This document shows positions 25,039 through 33,475 of a stretch of DNA of 34,378 nucleotides, one piece after another. The translations under genes and the position numbers were made by a program. The notes below the pieces were generated by a model. That model was given only the letters and a program-made list of their open reading frames with translations, did no database searches and was not told the origin of the DNA. This DNA is from Deltaproteobacteria bacterium. Lineage in GTDB: Bacteria; Desulfobacterota; Desulfobacteria; Desulfobacterales; SG8-13. The stretch spans positions 1 through 34,378 of the forward strand of contig JAHEIV010000002.1 of assembly GCA_024639205.1 (NCBI GenBank), given 5' to 3'. Position 1 is the stretch's first letter. Each line of letters starts with the position of its first letter.

Positions 25039-27447
25039 ATGTCTGGCACGTTGAAACCAGTGAACGATCCAAGCGAGGAGTCCCAGGAAGCGGATCCGGA
25101 TCTGGCAAGCATCGATAACGATTCAAGCGAAAAGTCCCAAGAAACGGATCTGGATCTTGCAAATATCGATGTCGCTATGAACAATTTCAACCTGACCAAA
25201 GCCGGTAAGGACCAGCGGGAGCTGATTGCATTCGAGGCGTTTCTCATGGAATTGACGGAGAAACCGTCTACGGTCATCCGCAACATCTTTCAGATGTTTT
25301 ACGATATGGTCAAGCTTTACATCGGTGAGGGCCACGATGAGTATCTGGACGATCCGGAATCGATTAATTACATATCCTACGATTGCAGCAAGCTTTTTGT
25401 GGAGGGAAGCGATCACCCGTTTTTTGCGGATCGTCTTTTTGCCAACCGCCTGGTCGGCCTGGTGGAGGCCATGAAGCGCGGTGCGCAGCAGAACAAAATA
25501 TACATTTTCAAGGGCCCGCACGGCTGTGGAAAGAGCACTTTTCTAAACAATTTACTGAAAAAGTTTGAAGAGTATGCCAACACCGAAGAAGGGCTGCGCT
25601 TCGAAACCGTCTGGCGGCTGGATTGCAAGCAATTGAAGGAATATCCGGATGGTCATAACATCGCTGTTCTCGACAACCTGCTGCAGCTGCAGGACAACTT
25701 AGACAAGGATCAATATGAACTGCTGAAAGCACAGAGCGCTCTGTGGGCCACCGATGATATCATTGAAGTCCCTTGCCCCAGTCATGACAACCCGATACTG
25801 ATGATTCCCAAGGACTATCGACGGACTTTTTTCGACGATATGTTCAAAAACGACGAATTCAAATGGAAACTATACACTGAAAAAGAGTATGAGTGGGTGT
25901 TTCGCGATATTCCCTGCACCATTTGCAGCTCTTTGTATCAGGCACTGCTCGCCAGACTGAAAAGCCCACGCAAGGTGTTTGAAATGATCTGTGCCCGGCC
26001 GTATCGATTCGATCGCCGTCTGGGTGAAGGGATCAGCGTCTATAACCCGGGCGATAAACCGCTGCGAAACGGTACACTGAACAATCCAATCGTTCAAAGC
26101 CGGATCAATGCCTTCCTGCGCGACAGTAACCTGGTGAAGTACCTGTTTTCCCAATATGCCCGGACCAACAACGGCATCTATGCCCTCATGGATATCAAGA
26201 CCCACAACACGGAGCGCTTGATCGAGCTGCACAATATCATCAGTGAAGGCCTGCACAAGGTGGAAGATATAGAGGAAAACGTCAACTCTCTTCTTCTGGC
26301 CGTGATGAATCCGGAAGATCAGAAAAACATCGAGGATTTTCAATCCTTCGAGGACCGCATCGAGTATATCAATATTCCTTATGTCATGGATTTGAACACG
26401 GAGGTGGAGATCTATCGCAATATATTCGGCAAGCACATAGATGAAAGCTTTCTCCCCCGCGTGCTGCACAATTTTGCACGTGTGATCATCTCCACCCGGT
26501 TGAACAAAAAGTCCGAAGCCATGCTGGAGTGGATCGATAAGCCGGAGAAGTACAGGCTTTACTGCGACGAAAACCTGCAGCTGCTCAAAATGGAGATCTA
26601 CACCGGCTACATCCCGAAATGGCTCAGTGGTGAGGACCACAAACGACTGACCGCCAAACGCCGGCGACGGATAATTGCCGAATCAGAAACCGAAGGTGAA
26701 CAAGGCATTTCGGGACGGGATTCCATCAAGATCTTCAACGAATTTTACTCCCCGTTCGCCAAGAGCAACAAGATGATCAATATGGCGCAACTTTGCAGCT
26801 TTTTCACCAAAGCACCTAAAGAGCTGAGTAAAATGATCCCGGAAGGATTTCTTGATTCTCTCCTGCGGATGTATGATTACACGATTTTGCAGGAGGTGAA
26901 AGAATCCCTCTATTACTACAACGAAGAGCAGATTTCACGGGATATTCAAAACTACCTGTTTGCCGTCAACTTTGAACCGGGATCGATCGAAACGTGTACA
27001 TATACGGGAATGAAACTGGAAATATCCGAAGAATTTTTTGCAGGGATCGAACTGCGCCTGTTCGGACCGAAAGCAGCAGAATCCGAGCGGCGGTCGTTTC
27101 GCGAGGATACCCAGAAGGAGTACGCTTCCAAAACCCTTACTCAGGAAATCATGGTGGAGGGCAAGTCGATTACCGAGACAAACATATACGACGAGCTGCA
27201 CGAGCGCTATGTCCACTACCTGAAAGAAAAGGTGCTGGATCCTTTTCTGGAAAATGAGAATTTCCGGCGGGCCATAAAGGACTATCGAGAAGAAGACTTT
27301 AAAGCTTACGACAAAAAGATTCGCGAAGACGTCAGCTACCTGATCCGCAATCTGTGCGACAATTTGAACTACACCGAACAGGGGGCGCAGGAGGTCTGCA
27401 TCTATGTGATCGACAGCGACCTGGCACGCAAATTCACCGATTCCTAA
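25039..27447 (+). CDS. Second, divergent PrkA-like AAA+/serine kinase
   Basis: 802-residue cytoplasmic protein distantly related to PrkA. The Walker A motif GPHGCGKST is at residues 159-167. The later stretches LAVMNPEDQKNIEDFQSFEDRIEYINIPYV and the ARVIIST region read like the PrkA sensor and lid. It is about 115 residues longer than the PrkA at 19592 and its P-loop differs, so it is a paralogue and not a copy. The N-terminus carries two tandem 18-residue acidic repeats (9-26 and 27-44), after which a conserved-looking domain begins near M47. The start is supported by AGGGGGGAA just before ATG 25039. It lies 52 bp after spoVR and closes the cluster. A partner or regulator of the first PrkA is a reasonable guess. 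Confidence 0.88.
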   Translation: MSGTLKPVNDPSEESQEADPDLASIDNDSSEKSQETDLDLANIDVAMNNFNLTKAGKDQRELIAFEAFLMELTEKPSTVIRNIFQMFYDMVKLYIGEGHDEYLDDPESINYISYDCSKLFVEGSDHPFFADRLFANRLVGLVEAMKRGAQQNKIYIFKGPHGCGKSTFLNNLLKKFEEYANTEEGLRFETVWRLDCKQLKEYPDGHNIAVLDNLLQLQDNLDKDQYELLKAQSALWATDDIIEVPCPSHDNPILMIPKDYRRTFFDDMFKNDEFKWKLYTEKEYEWVFRDIPCTICSSLYQALLARLKSPRKVFEMICARPYRFDRRLGEGISVYNPGDKPLRNGTLNNPIVQSRINAFLRDSNLVKYLFSQYARTNNGIYALMDIKTHNTERLIELHNIISEGLHKVEDIEENVNSLLLAVMNPEDQKNIEDFQSFEDRIEYINIPYVMDLNTEVEIYRNIFGKHIDESFLPRVLHNFARVIISTRLNKKSEAMLEWIDKPEKYRLYCDENLQLLKMEIYTGYIPKWLSGEDHKRLTAKRRRRIIAESETEGEQGISGRDSIKIFNEFYSPFAKSNKMINMAQLCSFFTKAPKELSKMIPEGFLDSLLRMYDYTILQEVKESLYYYNEEQISRDIQNYLFAVNFEPGSIETCTYTGMKLEISEEFFAGIELRLFGPKAAESERRSFREDTQKEYASKTLTQEIMVEGKSITETNIYDELHERYVHYLKEKVLDPFLENENFRRAIKDYREEDFKAYDKKIREDVSYLIRNLCDNLNYTEQGAQEVCIYVIDSDLARKFTDS
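25063..25170 (+). repeat. Two tandem 54-bp repeats at the 5' end of the second prkA-like gene
   Basis: Units 25063-25116 and 25117-25170 share AAGCGA, AGTCCCA, GAA-x-CGGATC and ATCGAT in register. Each encodes 18 residues of pattern ND-x-SE-x-SQE-x-D-x-DLA-x-ID. Confidence 0.75.
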
Positions 27448-27453
27448 ATGGCT

Positions 27454-27470
27454 TGCCGATTCGATCGGCA
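27454..27470 (+). terminator. Hairpin directly after the second prkA-like gene
   Basis: TGCCGAT (27454-27460) pairs perfectly with ATCGGCA (27464-27470) across a 3-nt loop, starting 6 bp after the stop codon. No U-run follows, so termination would be weak or Rho-assisted. Confidence 0.4.
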
Positions 27471-27550
27471 TTGCTGCACGCCGGTGCTTTCACGACAACT
27501 CGATGCCGCAGCACCCGCCGTCTTCGGGGCACGATGTTTGTTTTCCTTCA

Positions 27551-27736
27551 TCAATGGCTCATCTGGGCCTTGAGACAATCGCAGTATTCCTCGAAAACAA
27601 AATACATGCATTTGGCAGCATGGCAGGATTTTTCATAGTAGCGACATTCCTGCTGCTTCTGGGCACTCTCGGCCGTACAGATGGACATGATCTCTTTTTT
27701 ACAATAACTGGTTGTTGCTTCCTGCATAACAAGCAC
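27551..27736 (-). CDS. Small Cys-rich protein (61 aa)
   Basis: Short soluble protein with no recognised family name. From the chosen GTG start it reads MLVMQEATTSYC and has seven cysteines in 61 residues: TSYCKK, MSICTA, QECRYY, KSCHAAKC, and a terminal EYCDC before LKAQ. The regular spacing suggests a metal site or disulfides; no signal peptide is present, so a metal or Fe-S site in the cytoplasm is more likely (inference). The start is GTG 27736 because AAGGAG precedes it by 5 nt on the minus strand; a GTG at 27742 overlaps that site, and ATG 27727 is too far from it. It lies alone, convergent with the second prkA-like gene and in the same direction as the TauE-like gene upstream. The composition is unlike random antisense sequence. 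Confidence 0.65.
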   Translation of the reverse strand: MLVMQEATTSYCKKEIMSICTAESAQKQQECRYYEKSCHAAKCMYFVFEEYCDCLKAQMSH

Positions 27737-27889
27737 CTGCACTCCTTGCAGATTTCGGCGAGCAGCTGGCCCGCGCGAGGACGGCGGGAGCCCCTGCTCC
27801 TATATGTTATATTGGCACCGCTGCTGGATTCCTTTAATGAAAAAACCACACGATAGCGCAGGCATTGCGAAAGTCTGCCGGATGGAGAT

Positions 27890-28582
27890 TCAGTATTGAA
27901 CAGCTTTGTAAATGAAGTAAAATCCGACGATGATCATCAGCACTGCCCCGACCTTGTATATCAACTGCCGCGATCTCAGCCAGCCGATACCTGCCAGCCG
28001 TGATACAACCAGAAGGGCCGGAACCGTTCCGATTCCGAACGCACCCATGAGCACCATTCCGATCAACGCCCCCGCGGTCGGCGAGTCGGCTTCCATGCCG
28101 GCCCTGGCTGCGGCCAGCAAGGCGGTGTACACCGGCCCGCAAGGCAGCAAGCCGAGCAGCAAGCCAAGAGGAAGGTATGCAAGGGTTGATTGAAGGCGTG
28201 TCAATCGCTGAAATCCGCCCGAGACCAGCCTGCCGAAACGATCGCTGTCACCGAAAATCCGGCCCAGGGGGAGCCAGTCGCTCATCGCCAGCCCCATGAT
28301 AACGATCAGGACACCGGCAAAAATCAGCACAATCTTCTGAATACCGGCGATGTTGGCGGTGATGGCCGTAAAGGAGCCGGTGGCACCCAAGATGGCGCCC
28401 AAAACGGCATAGGTGACCACCCGGCCTGCGTTATACAGTAGATGGGGGATCCAGGTGCTCTCGTTTTTTCGGCCCAGCGACAGCGACACTACGATCGGAC
28501 CGCACATGCCGATGCAGTGCCCAAATCCGACGGCAAACCCGGTGGAAAAGTAAAAGATTAACAGTGTCTCAGTAGATGACAT
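27890..28582 (-). CDS. TauE/DsbD-like six-helix membrane protein, probable copper/oxidase maturation
   Basis: 230-residue integral membrane protein with about six helices, annotated in databases as sulfite exporter TauE/SafE or UreH-like. Two signature motifs are present: GFGHCIGMCGP near residue 20 in helix 1, and GLLLGLLPCGPVY near residue 145 in helix 4. The pair of Cys-Pro/Cys-Gly motifs is the DsbD/CcdA-like pattern for moving reductant or metal ions across the membrane. In many genomes such a gene stands in ccoGHIS clusters, so copper delivery to cbb3 oxidase is likely (inference). It starts inside the end of the FixH-like gene (14-bp overlap), so the two are co-translated. Taurine or sulfite export is the name-based but less likely alternative. 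Confidence 0.82.
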   Translation of the reverse strand: MSSTETLLIFYFSTGFAVGFGHCIGMCGPIVVSLSLGRKNESTWIPHLLYNAGRVVTYAVLGAILGATGSFTAITANIAGIQKIVLIFAGVLIVIMGLAMSDWLPLGRIFGDSDRFGRLVSGGFQRLTRLQSTLAYLPLGLLLGLLPCGPVYTALLAAARAGMEADSPTAGALIGMVLMGAFGIGTVPALLVVSRLAGIGWLRSRQLIYKVGAVLMIIVGFYFIYKAVQY

Positions 28583-29030
28583 CGAAAACGAACCTCACCG
28601 CACCCACATCCGGCAGCGTTACGGTCGCCTGCCAGATTTTTCTGCCGCTCGGACATCGGACAATGACTCCAGCGCCTTCATATACCGATAATCCGACGGG
28701 CTTCAGCAGCACCTGGTTCGGTCCCATATTCATGCCCGGCATACCCAGATCGATAAAAGGGGCTTTTTCCGGGTTTGCGAATTTCCCGGTTAGCGATACC
28801 CGGAAGAGCAGATCGGTCATGGCCTTCACGGGTCGGGGTTCCACCTCCAGACGGACATCCGTGCCTTGCAGTTGCTGCGTGCAGGTGCCGCTGTGAAGTT
28901 CGCAGTTCACCAGGTGCTGGTACTTATCAACGGCTTGGGAATCGACAGGGAAAAAAGCGGTGGGTATCAGCAGCAGAAAAACAATCCACACGGGTACGGC
29001 AATTCGATTGGCAGCGGTCAGACTTCCCAT
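28569..29030 (-). CDS. FixH-like exported protein, possible copper binding
   Basis: 153-residue exported protein. The start is ATG 29030 on the minus strand, since AAGGAG lies 6 nt before it; the open frame extends further upstream, but without a ribosome site and with a sequence unlike a protein N-terminus. A signal peptide (about 1-38, hydrophobic WIVFLLLIPTAFF) ends with a cleavage site near DSQA-VD. The mature part has two cysteines (NCELHSGTCTQQ), a Met-rich motif DLGMPGMNMGPNQV, and a C-terminal beta-sandwich-like stretch, all resembling FixH/YtkA-like domains. Met-rich loops in such proteins often bind Cu(I). It overlaps the TauE-like gene, and both fit copper handling for the cbb3 oxidase encoded 9 kb away. 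The family assignment is moderate. Confidence 0.72.
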   Translation of the reverse strand: MGSLTAANRIAVPVWIVFLLLIPTAFFPVDSQAVDKYQHLVNCELHSGTCTQQLQGTDVRLEVEPRPVKAMTDLLFRVSLTGKFANPEKAPFIDLGMPGMNMGPNQVLLKPVGLSVYEGAGVIVRCPSGRKIWQATVTLPDVGAVRFVFDVIY

Positions 29031-29282
29031 CTCATTCTCCTTCGCGCTTTGTTTGGTCTGGATGAAACACTGCCTACAACACAAACCAGCTGACATCAAG
29101 GGCTTTCGAGCTGCTTTTTCCGATTGTTGCCGGTCACATGCCCGCATCGAATTACTCGGTTTAGCTCTTCCATCTGGCCCTGCCGTGATTACTCTGGTAT
29201 AGGAAAAAGGACAATCAGTTGCCACGTAAAACCAGCAAAGAGCACTATAACACCATCACATCGCAAAATCGGGAGTTCAAAC

Positions 29283-30095
29283 ATGCCGCCCGGACAAGAT
29301 ATTTGGGGTGATAAACGAAGCAGAGAGGCGCATTACGATCAATTCATCGATTTGGACAATACGGCCAACTACGGTTACTCGAAAATAGACGCAGACGAAA
29401 AAACCGAGCAGGTAGTTCGCCACTTCAATTCCGTTGCCCGCCAGTACGATTTTATGAACACACTGCTGAGTTTCGGGATTCACTACCTGTGGAAACGAAC
29501 GGCCGTCAAACTGCTCGGACTGATTGCCGGCGATCGGGTGCTCGATGTTTGCGGCGGAACCGGAGATCTGTCGATATTGGCCGTTCGGGCAGTGGGTCCG
29601 GCAGGGCAAGTTGCCCTGTTCGACATCAATCGGGCGATGATGGACGCTGGACGAGCCAAAAACACCAACACCGGCGCCAGGAGGCAGATTCAATTCGTTC
29701 AGGGTAATGCCGAGCAAATCTCATTCCCGGATGAAACCTTCGACGCGGTCATGGTCGGATTCGGTATCCGCAACGTTACGCACATGGAGCAGGGCTTCCG
29801 GGAGATGCACCGGGTGCTTAAAAAAGGCGGCAAGATGATGTGCCTGGAGTTCTCCAAGCCTACCAACCCCTTGTTTCGCTGGTTCTACGATCTGTACTCT
29901 ATGCACGCAATGCCCCTGCTGGGACAGGTTCTGGCCGGAACCCGGCAAGCATACACCCACCTGCCGGAGTCCATTCGCATGTTTCCGCTGGCAGACGAAC
30001 TGGCAGCGGTGCTCGGGCGAATCGGCTTTGAGGATGTGACCTACCGGCGGTTGACCAACGGGATTGCCGTCATTCATATTGGCCACCGCAGTTGA
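29283..30095 (+). CDS. ubiE: UbiE/MenG-type quinone C-methyltransferase
   Basis: 270-residue SAM-dependent methyltransferase that adds the ring methyl in menaquinone (demethylmenaquinone to menaquinone) or ubiquinone synthesis. The SAM site VLDVCGGTGDLS is at residues 87-98, the acidic DIN loop follows strand 2, and the family signatures FDAVMVGFGIRNV and CLEFSKP are present. An extra N-terminal segment of about 35 residues precedes the usual start at VVRHFNSVARQYD. I place the start at ATG 29283 after GGGAG; the frame is open to 29124, but that region reads like non-coding sequence. The quinone product would be the substrate of the ACIII in this window. Menaquinone is the likelier quinone for this lineage, so MenG is the alternative name. 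A shared role with the SDR gene downstream is unproven. Confidence 0.9.
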   Translation: MPPGQDIWGDKRSREAHYDQFIDLDNTANYGYSKIDADEKTEQVVRHFNSVARQYDFMNTLLSFGIHYLWKRTAVKLLGLIAGDRVLDVCGGTGDLSILAVRAVGPAGQVALFDINRAMMDAGRAKNTNTGARRQIQFVQGNAEQISFPDETFDAVMVGFGIRNVTHMEQGFREMHRVLKKGGKMMCLEFSKPTNPLFRWFYDLYSMHAMPLLGQVLAGTRQAYTHLPESIRMFPLADELAAVLGRIGFEDVTYRRLTNGIAVIHIGHRS

Positions 30096-30287
30096 TCTTT
30101 CGGTGAGCAGTCGCCCTGCGGCCACCGATTCGAGGAAACGGTGATAGACGCCAGGGATGAGCTGGACTGCTCTCCGGTGAAATGCATCGGGGCGCCGGAG
30201 AGGCTGTTTTATATTACAAGTCGCATTCGCTCAGTTGTTTTCACCACACCCCGGCTGCCCTGGAAATGCAATAAGCGGGAGGAATCC

Positions 30288-31265
30288 TTGGGACTTGCCT
30301 TTGTGACCGGTGGCACCGGATTCATTGGACGCAACCTCATCGAGCGGCTTCTGGCACAAGACTGGCAGGTGGTGGCATTGCATCGCCGCACTTCCAACAC
30401 ACAACCGCTGAAAATGCCGGGAGTAAAGCGGGTCGAAGGATCCATCACCGATCCGGAGTCTTTGCTGCGGGCTATGCCGGAACAACCCGACGTTGTTTTT
30501 CACCTTGCGGCCAGCACCAACATGTGGTCGCCACGCAATCAGCAGCAAACCCGGGTGAACGTCGAAGGATCCCGCAACATAGCCACAACGGCCCTTCGGC
30601 GCAAAGCCGGCCGCTTCATCCACACCTCCTCTATCGCCGCATTCGGTTTTCACCGTGAGCGCATCACCGAGGAAACGCCATCAACGGCTTCCGACAGCTG
30701 GGTTAACTATATGCGCACCAAGCGGCTGGCCGAACTGCAGGTTCAGCAGGCCGTCGAAAGCGGATTGGATGCTGTGGTGGTCAATCCTGCAAATGTCATC
30801 GGGGCCTACGATCGGCGAAACTGGGGCGGCATCATTCGCCAGCTTGCCCGGGGGGATCTTCCCGGTTTACCCGCAGGTGAAGCGAGCTTTTGCCATGTAG
30901 ACTCGGTGGCGAAAGCCCTTATCGCGGCATACCACAGGGGTGGCTGCGGAAATCACTATCTTCTCGGCGGAGCGGATGCATCTTATCTGTCGATGGCCCG
31001 CCAGGCGGGGGAATTGCTCGGATGTCGCGTACCGGGAAAGGCCATGCCCGACTGGTTTCTGCGCGCGATGGCACGCGTTTTTCTCTTATTTTCATACGTG
31101 AGCCGAAAAGAACCCTTGTTGACTCCCGAAAAAGTTGCTTTCAGTACCGGTCGATTAATTTGCAGTTCGGAAAAAGCGGTGCGGGAATTAGACTACCGGC
31201 CGATTCCGCTCGGAGAGATGCTCGAAGATTGCATCCGGTGGCTGCGGGATGAAGAACTGCTGTAG
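30288..31265 (+). CDS. NAD-dependent epimerase/dehydratase (extended SDR)
   Basis: 325-residue Rossmann-fold enzyme of the extended short-chain dehydrogenase family, which acts on nucleotide sugars or, in some branches, hydroxy-lipids and flavonoid-like compounds. The cofactor motif TGGTGFIG is at 7-14, FHLAAS at about 71-76, the catalytic Ser region HTSS at 112-115, and the Tyr-Lys pair YMRTK at 141-145. The pattern NPANVIG is typical. I place the start at TTG 30288, because GGGAGGA lies 4 nt before it and the Rossmann strand begins at once; the frame is open to 30141 but that part is not protein-like. The substrate cannot be predicted from sequence. It follows the methyltransferase by 192 bp, which may reflect a shared operon. 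Confidence 0.88.
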   Translation: MGLAFVTGGTGFIGRNLIERLLAQDWQVVALHRRTSNTQPLKMPGVKRVEGSITDPESLLRAMPEQPDVVFHLAASTNMWSPRNQQQTRVNVEGSRNIATTALRRKAGRFIHTSSIAAFGFHRERITEETPSTASDSWVNYMRTKRLAELQVQQAVESGLDAVVVNPANVIGAYDRRNWGGIIRQLARGDLPGLPAGEASFCHVDSVAKALIAAYHRGGCGNHYLLGGADASYLSMARQAGELLGCRVPGKAMPDWFLRAMARVFLLFSYVSRKEPLLTPEKVAFSTGRLICSSEKAVRELDYRPIPLGEMLEDCIRWLRDEELL

Positions 31266-31335
31266 CGAAACCATGACTATGGAAGATCATTTGACACAGA
31301 GGCGAACGGGCAAGTGCTGAGTGATCTACGGTAGT

Positions 31336-32301
31336 TTATAATGGCGAACTGCTCTCGCGTTCCAGCACGCCTGTCAAACATCCAACCGCGCCGGCGGCCT
31401 TGGCCAGCTCGTCCAATTCCACCTCCCGGCAAACGATGCCGAGATTTTCGTAAAAGGACCGGGTTATCGGATTTCCAGCCGGCATCAGGATCTGCCGTGG
31501 TCCCAGCGTCGCGAAATTCAGAGCGAAACCGTTACGGGCCTCGTTTTCGTCTGGAATCATAGCCACCTCGTAACCGCGGTCTTTCAACAATTGCACGGCG
31601 GAGCGATCCAGGCGGCGTGGCCAGGCCAGGGCGAGATTTCGATCGGCAAAGCGCAGAATGCCCATCAGGTGCATGGCCCCACGAGGAAGATCGGTTTCGA
31701 TGACCGTCACCCCGATGTCTGCAAGGATCGCCGACACCTGATATGCGCCTTGTGCATTGGTGCGCAATCCCAGCCCCACCAAAACCGTGCGGTTGTCGAG
31801 CCAGGCGGCGTCTGCACCTTCAAAGACCCCCCGACCGCCGATGGTTCGCAGTATCGGAATTCCCAGCTCGGCCAGTTTGCGGGCCACCCACCGTTCTTCA
31901 CCGGCTCGCACGGTGGAGGCCGGACGGGCTACGATAGCTCCCTCGGGAGTCATCACCATTAAATCGGCGACGAACATCTGGTTCGGTGTCACCGTGTTCG
32001 GGGGTTTAAGGTAGATCACCCGCACCCCTGCCTTTTCATATGCACGCACAAGGGCATCGTGCTGTCCGGCCGCTCGCAGTGGATCCGGCTTGGCAAGCAT
32101 CTGAACATCGTTGGGAAGCGATCCGTTTTCGAGTTCTACCCCCGGCCGGTGGAGCAAAACGGTTTTCAGCGGCGACCATTCATTCGATATGCCGCACAGT
32201 CCCCAGATGTCACCAATCTCCTCTTGCATCGACGACCGGCGCGGTGACCACCCGTCACCCCCGTAAGCCGACATGATGTCAACCGACTTGAATTTCGACA
32301 T
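31336..32301 (-). CDS. Arginine deiminase/amidinotransferase-superfamily enzyme
   Basis: 321-residue cytoplasmic enzyme of the guanidino-group modifying superfamily (arginine deiminase, dimethylarginine dimethylaminohydrolase, amidinotransferase). Visible landmarks: LLHRPGVELE near residue 49, the NQMFVADLMV region near 107, FEGADAAWL (E161, D164), catalytic His H211 in AMHLMG, and the nucleophile C308 in VGCLTGVL at the C-terminus. The order Glu/Asp, His, Cys matches the family and suggests it is active. Which guanidino substrate it uses (free arginine, methylarginine, or transfer to glycine or another amine) cannot be decided. The first residues (1-30) are not typical, and start ATG 32301 has only a distant GGGAGGG. 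It is convergent with the SDR gene and divergent from the lipoprotein gene. Confidence 0.88.
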   Translation of the reverse strand: MSKFKSVDIMSAYGGDGWSPRRSSMQEEIGDIWGLCGISNEWSPLKTVLLHRPGVELENGSLPNDVQMLAKPDPLRAAGQHDALVRAYEKAGVRVIYLKPPNTVTPNQMFVADLMVMTPEGAIVARPASTVRAGEERWVARKLAELGIPILRTIGGRGVFEGADAAWLDNRTVLVGLGLRTNAQGAYQVSAILADIGVTVIETDLPRGAMHLMGILRFADRNLALAWPRRLDRSAVQLLKDRGYEVAMIPDENEARNGFALNFATLGPRQILMPAGNPITRSFYENLGIVCREVELDELAKAAGAVGCLTGVLERESSSPL

Positions 32302-32448
32302 CGATTCGCATACCCTCCCTTGGATGATGTTCGGTTGCTGCCGGACAAAACCGGCCTTTCGGTATTACGGTAAACAACGGGCAGAAGCAAGTTCAATGTG
32401 CAGGGTTGCTGCCGATACGTTTACCAATTTAGCGGCGGTTTCACTTGC

Positions 32449-32478
32449 TTGTTTTTGCCCGAGACGGTGTGCTATAAG
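32449..32478 (+). promoter_or_regulatory. Candidate sigma-70 promoter of the lipoprotein gene
   Basis: TTGTTT (32449-32454), an 18-bp spacer and TATAAG (32473-32478) lie in the 257-bp divergent gap, 80 bp before the lipoprotein start codon. TTGCTT at 32445 is too far from the -10 box. Confidence 0.4.
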
Positions 32479-32558
32479 AGGGTTTCGATAAAATCGGATA
32501 TCCGATGGTAGCAAACCAAAAAACGGACGGGTAAAGAATACAAAAAAAAGGAGGCAAC

Positions 32559-33122
32559 ATGAGAGCACTTTCCATTGGCTTGGTCTTTGTTTTGCTGGGG
32601 GTGATCGGATTGATCGGCTGTGCACCCAAGAGCGCTATCGATCTAAAATACGAGCCGACCGGCATCAATCTGGAACCTTGTCCGGGGAGCATTGCGGTCG
32701 TTGAGCTGGCGGACAAGCGGCCCCAATCCGCTATTGGGGAAACCAAAGACGGCGAATCGTTTTATGCAAAGACCTCGGTAACCGAATGGGTATCCAGGGC
32801 CCTGTACGACGAGCTATTAGGCGGAGGTTGCCAGGTGGAATACCACCAAAAAAAATACAAATTCGATACGGATTTTACGCTTACCGGAGATATTGAAGAA
32901 ATTTTCGTGAGACAGAAATCCCTGTCGGACTATGCTGCCTCCATGAAGTTGCGGATTGCAGCTACCGCTGGCGGAAACAAAGTGTACGGCAAGACTTTTA
33001 CCAGCACACTGGGTAAAACCACGGTTCCCTCTCCGGGTGTCAACACCAAAGTGCTGTCCGAGTTGCTGCAGGGAATGATGCGCGAGTTGGTGCCGGAGGT
33101 GCGGGACAGCTTGAAAAAATGA
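32559..33122 (+). CDS. Outer-membrane or inner-membrane lipoprotein, function unknown
   Basis: 187-residue lipoprotein. A type II signal (MRALSIGL, hydrophobic core, lipobox LIGC with C21) is followed by APKSAI. The mature part has about 160 residues of mixed alpha/beta sequence with SIAVVELADKRP and a longer stretch DTDFTLTGDIEEIFV. The shape resembles YajG-like or LptE-like small lipoproteins, but no specific motif identifies it. There is no +2 Asp, so outer-membrane sorting is expected. The start has a very strong site, AAAGGAGG, 5 nt upstream. It is followed by a 527-bp region with one small possible ORF. No function is claimed. Confidence 0.82.
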   Translation: MRALSIGLVFVLLGVIGLIGCAPKSAIDLKYEPTGINLEPCPGSIAVVELADKRPQSAIGETKDGESFYAKTSVTEWVSRALYDELLGGGCQVEYHQKKYKFDTDFTLTGDIEEIFVRQKSLSDYAASMKLRIAATAGGNKVYGKTFTSTLGKTTVPSPGVNTKVLSELLQGMMRELVPEVRDSLKK

Positions 33123-33150
33123 CAACCGGCAGTTCACGGTCCTCCGAAGC

Positions 33151-33327
33151 GTGAAACCGAACCCGGTATTGGCTGCCCGTGATCGGTTGGTTGGACCACT
33201 GGTCATTGTCGAAGGGGACGATCCGGCGGTCATGATCACAGACACCGCGCTTTACCTCTTTACCCGGTATCATATTCGCTGCGATACGCCGGAACAGATC
33301 TATTACGCCGGCGGGTGCGGGTGGTGA
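33151..33327 (+). CDS. Possible small protein (58 aa), weakly supported
   Basis: GTG-initiated frame ending at TGA 33325-33327. It reads with protein-like texture (PLVIVEGDDPAVMITD, then YLFTRYHI and TPEQIYYAGGCGW) and balanced codon use. No Shine-Dalgarno is convincing, and I do not recognise a family. It may be a real small gene or the remnant of a longer one. The frame is also open further upstream, into the lipoprotein gene. Confidence 0.3.
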   Translation: MKPNPVLAARDRLVGPLVIVEGDDPAVMITDTALYLFTRYHIRCDTPEQIYYAGGCGW

Positions 33328-33475
33328 CCGGTATTGAGCGCATGGTGGCGGATCAGGCTGTAAACGGCCTTCATCCGACGCTCCCGAAGCGGTTACAACA
33401 CCCAAGGTGATAGACTGTAACTGTCTTTTATCGTTAAATAAATATCGATTTTAGCATCCCGACGCGATTTTATCC

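Noticed and set aside
29031..29225. N-terminal extension of the FixH-like gene
   Set aside because: The frame is open, but the residues are not protein-like, and AAGGAG plus a signal peptide mark ATG 29030 as the start.
29124..29282. N-terminal extension of the methyltransferase gene
   Set aside because: A clear GGGAG site precedes ATG 29283, and the upstream residues do not resemble the family.
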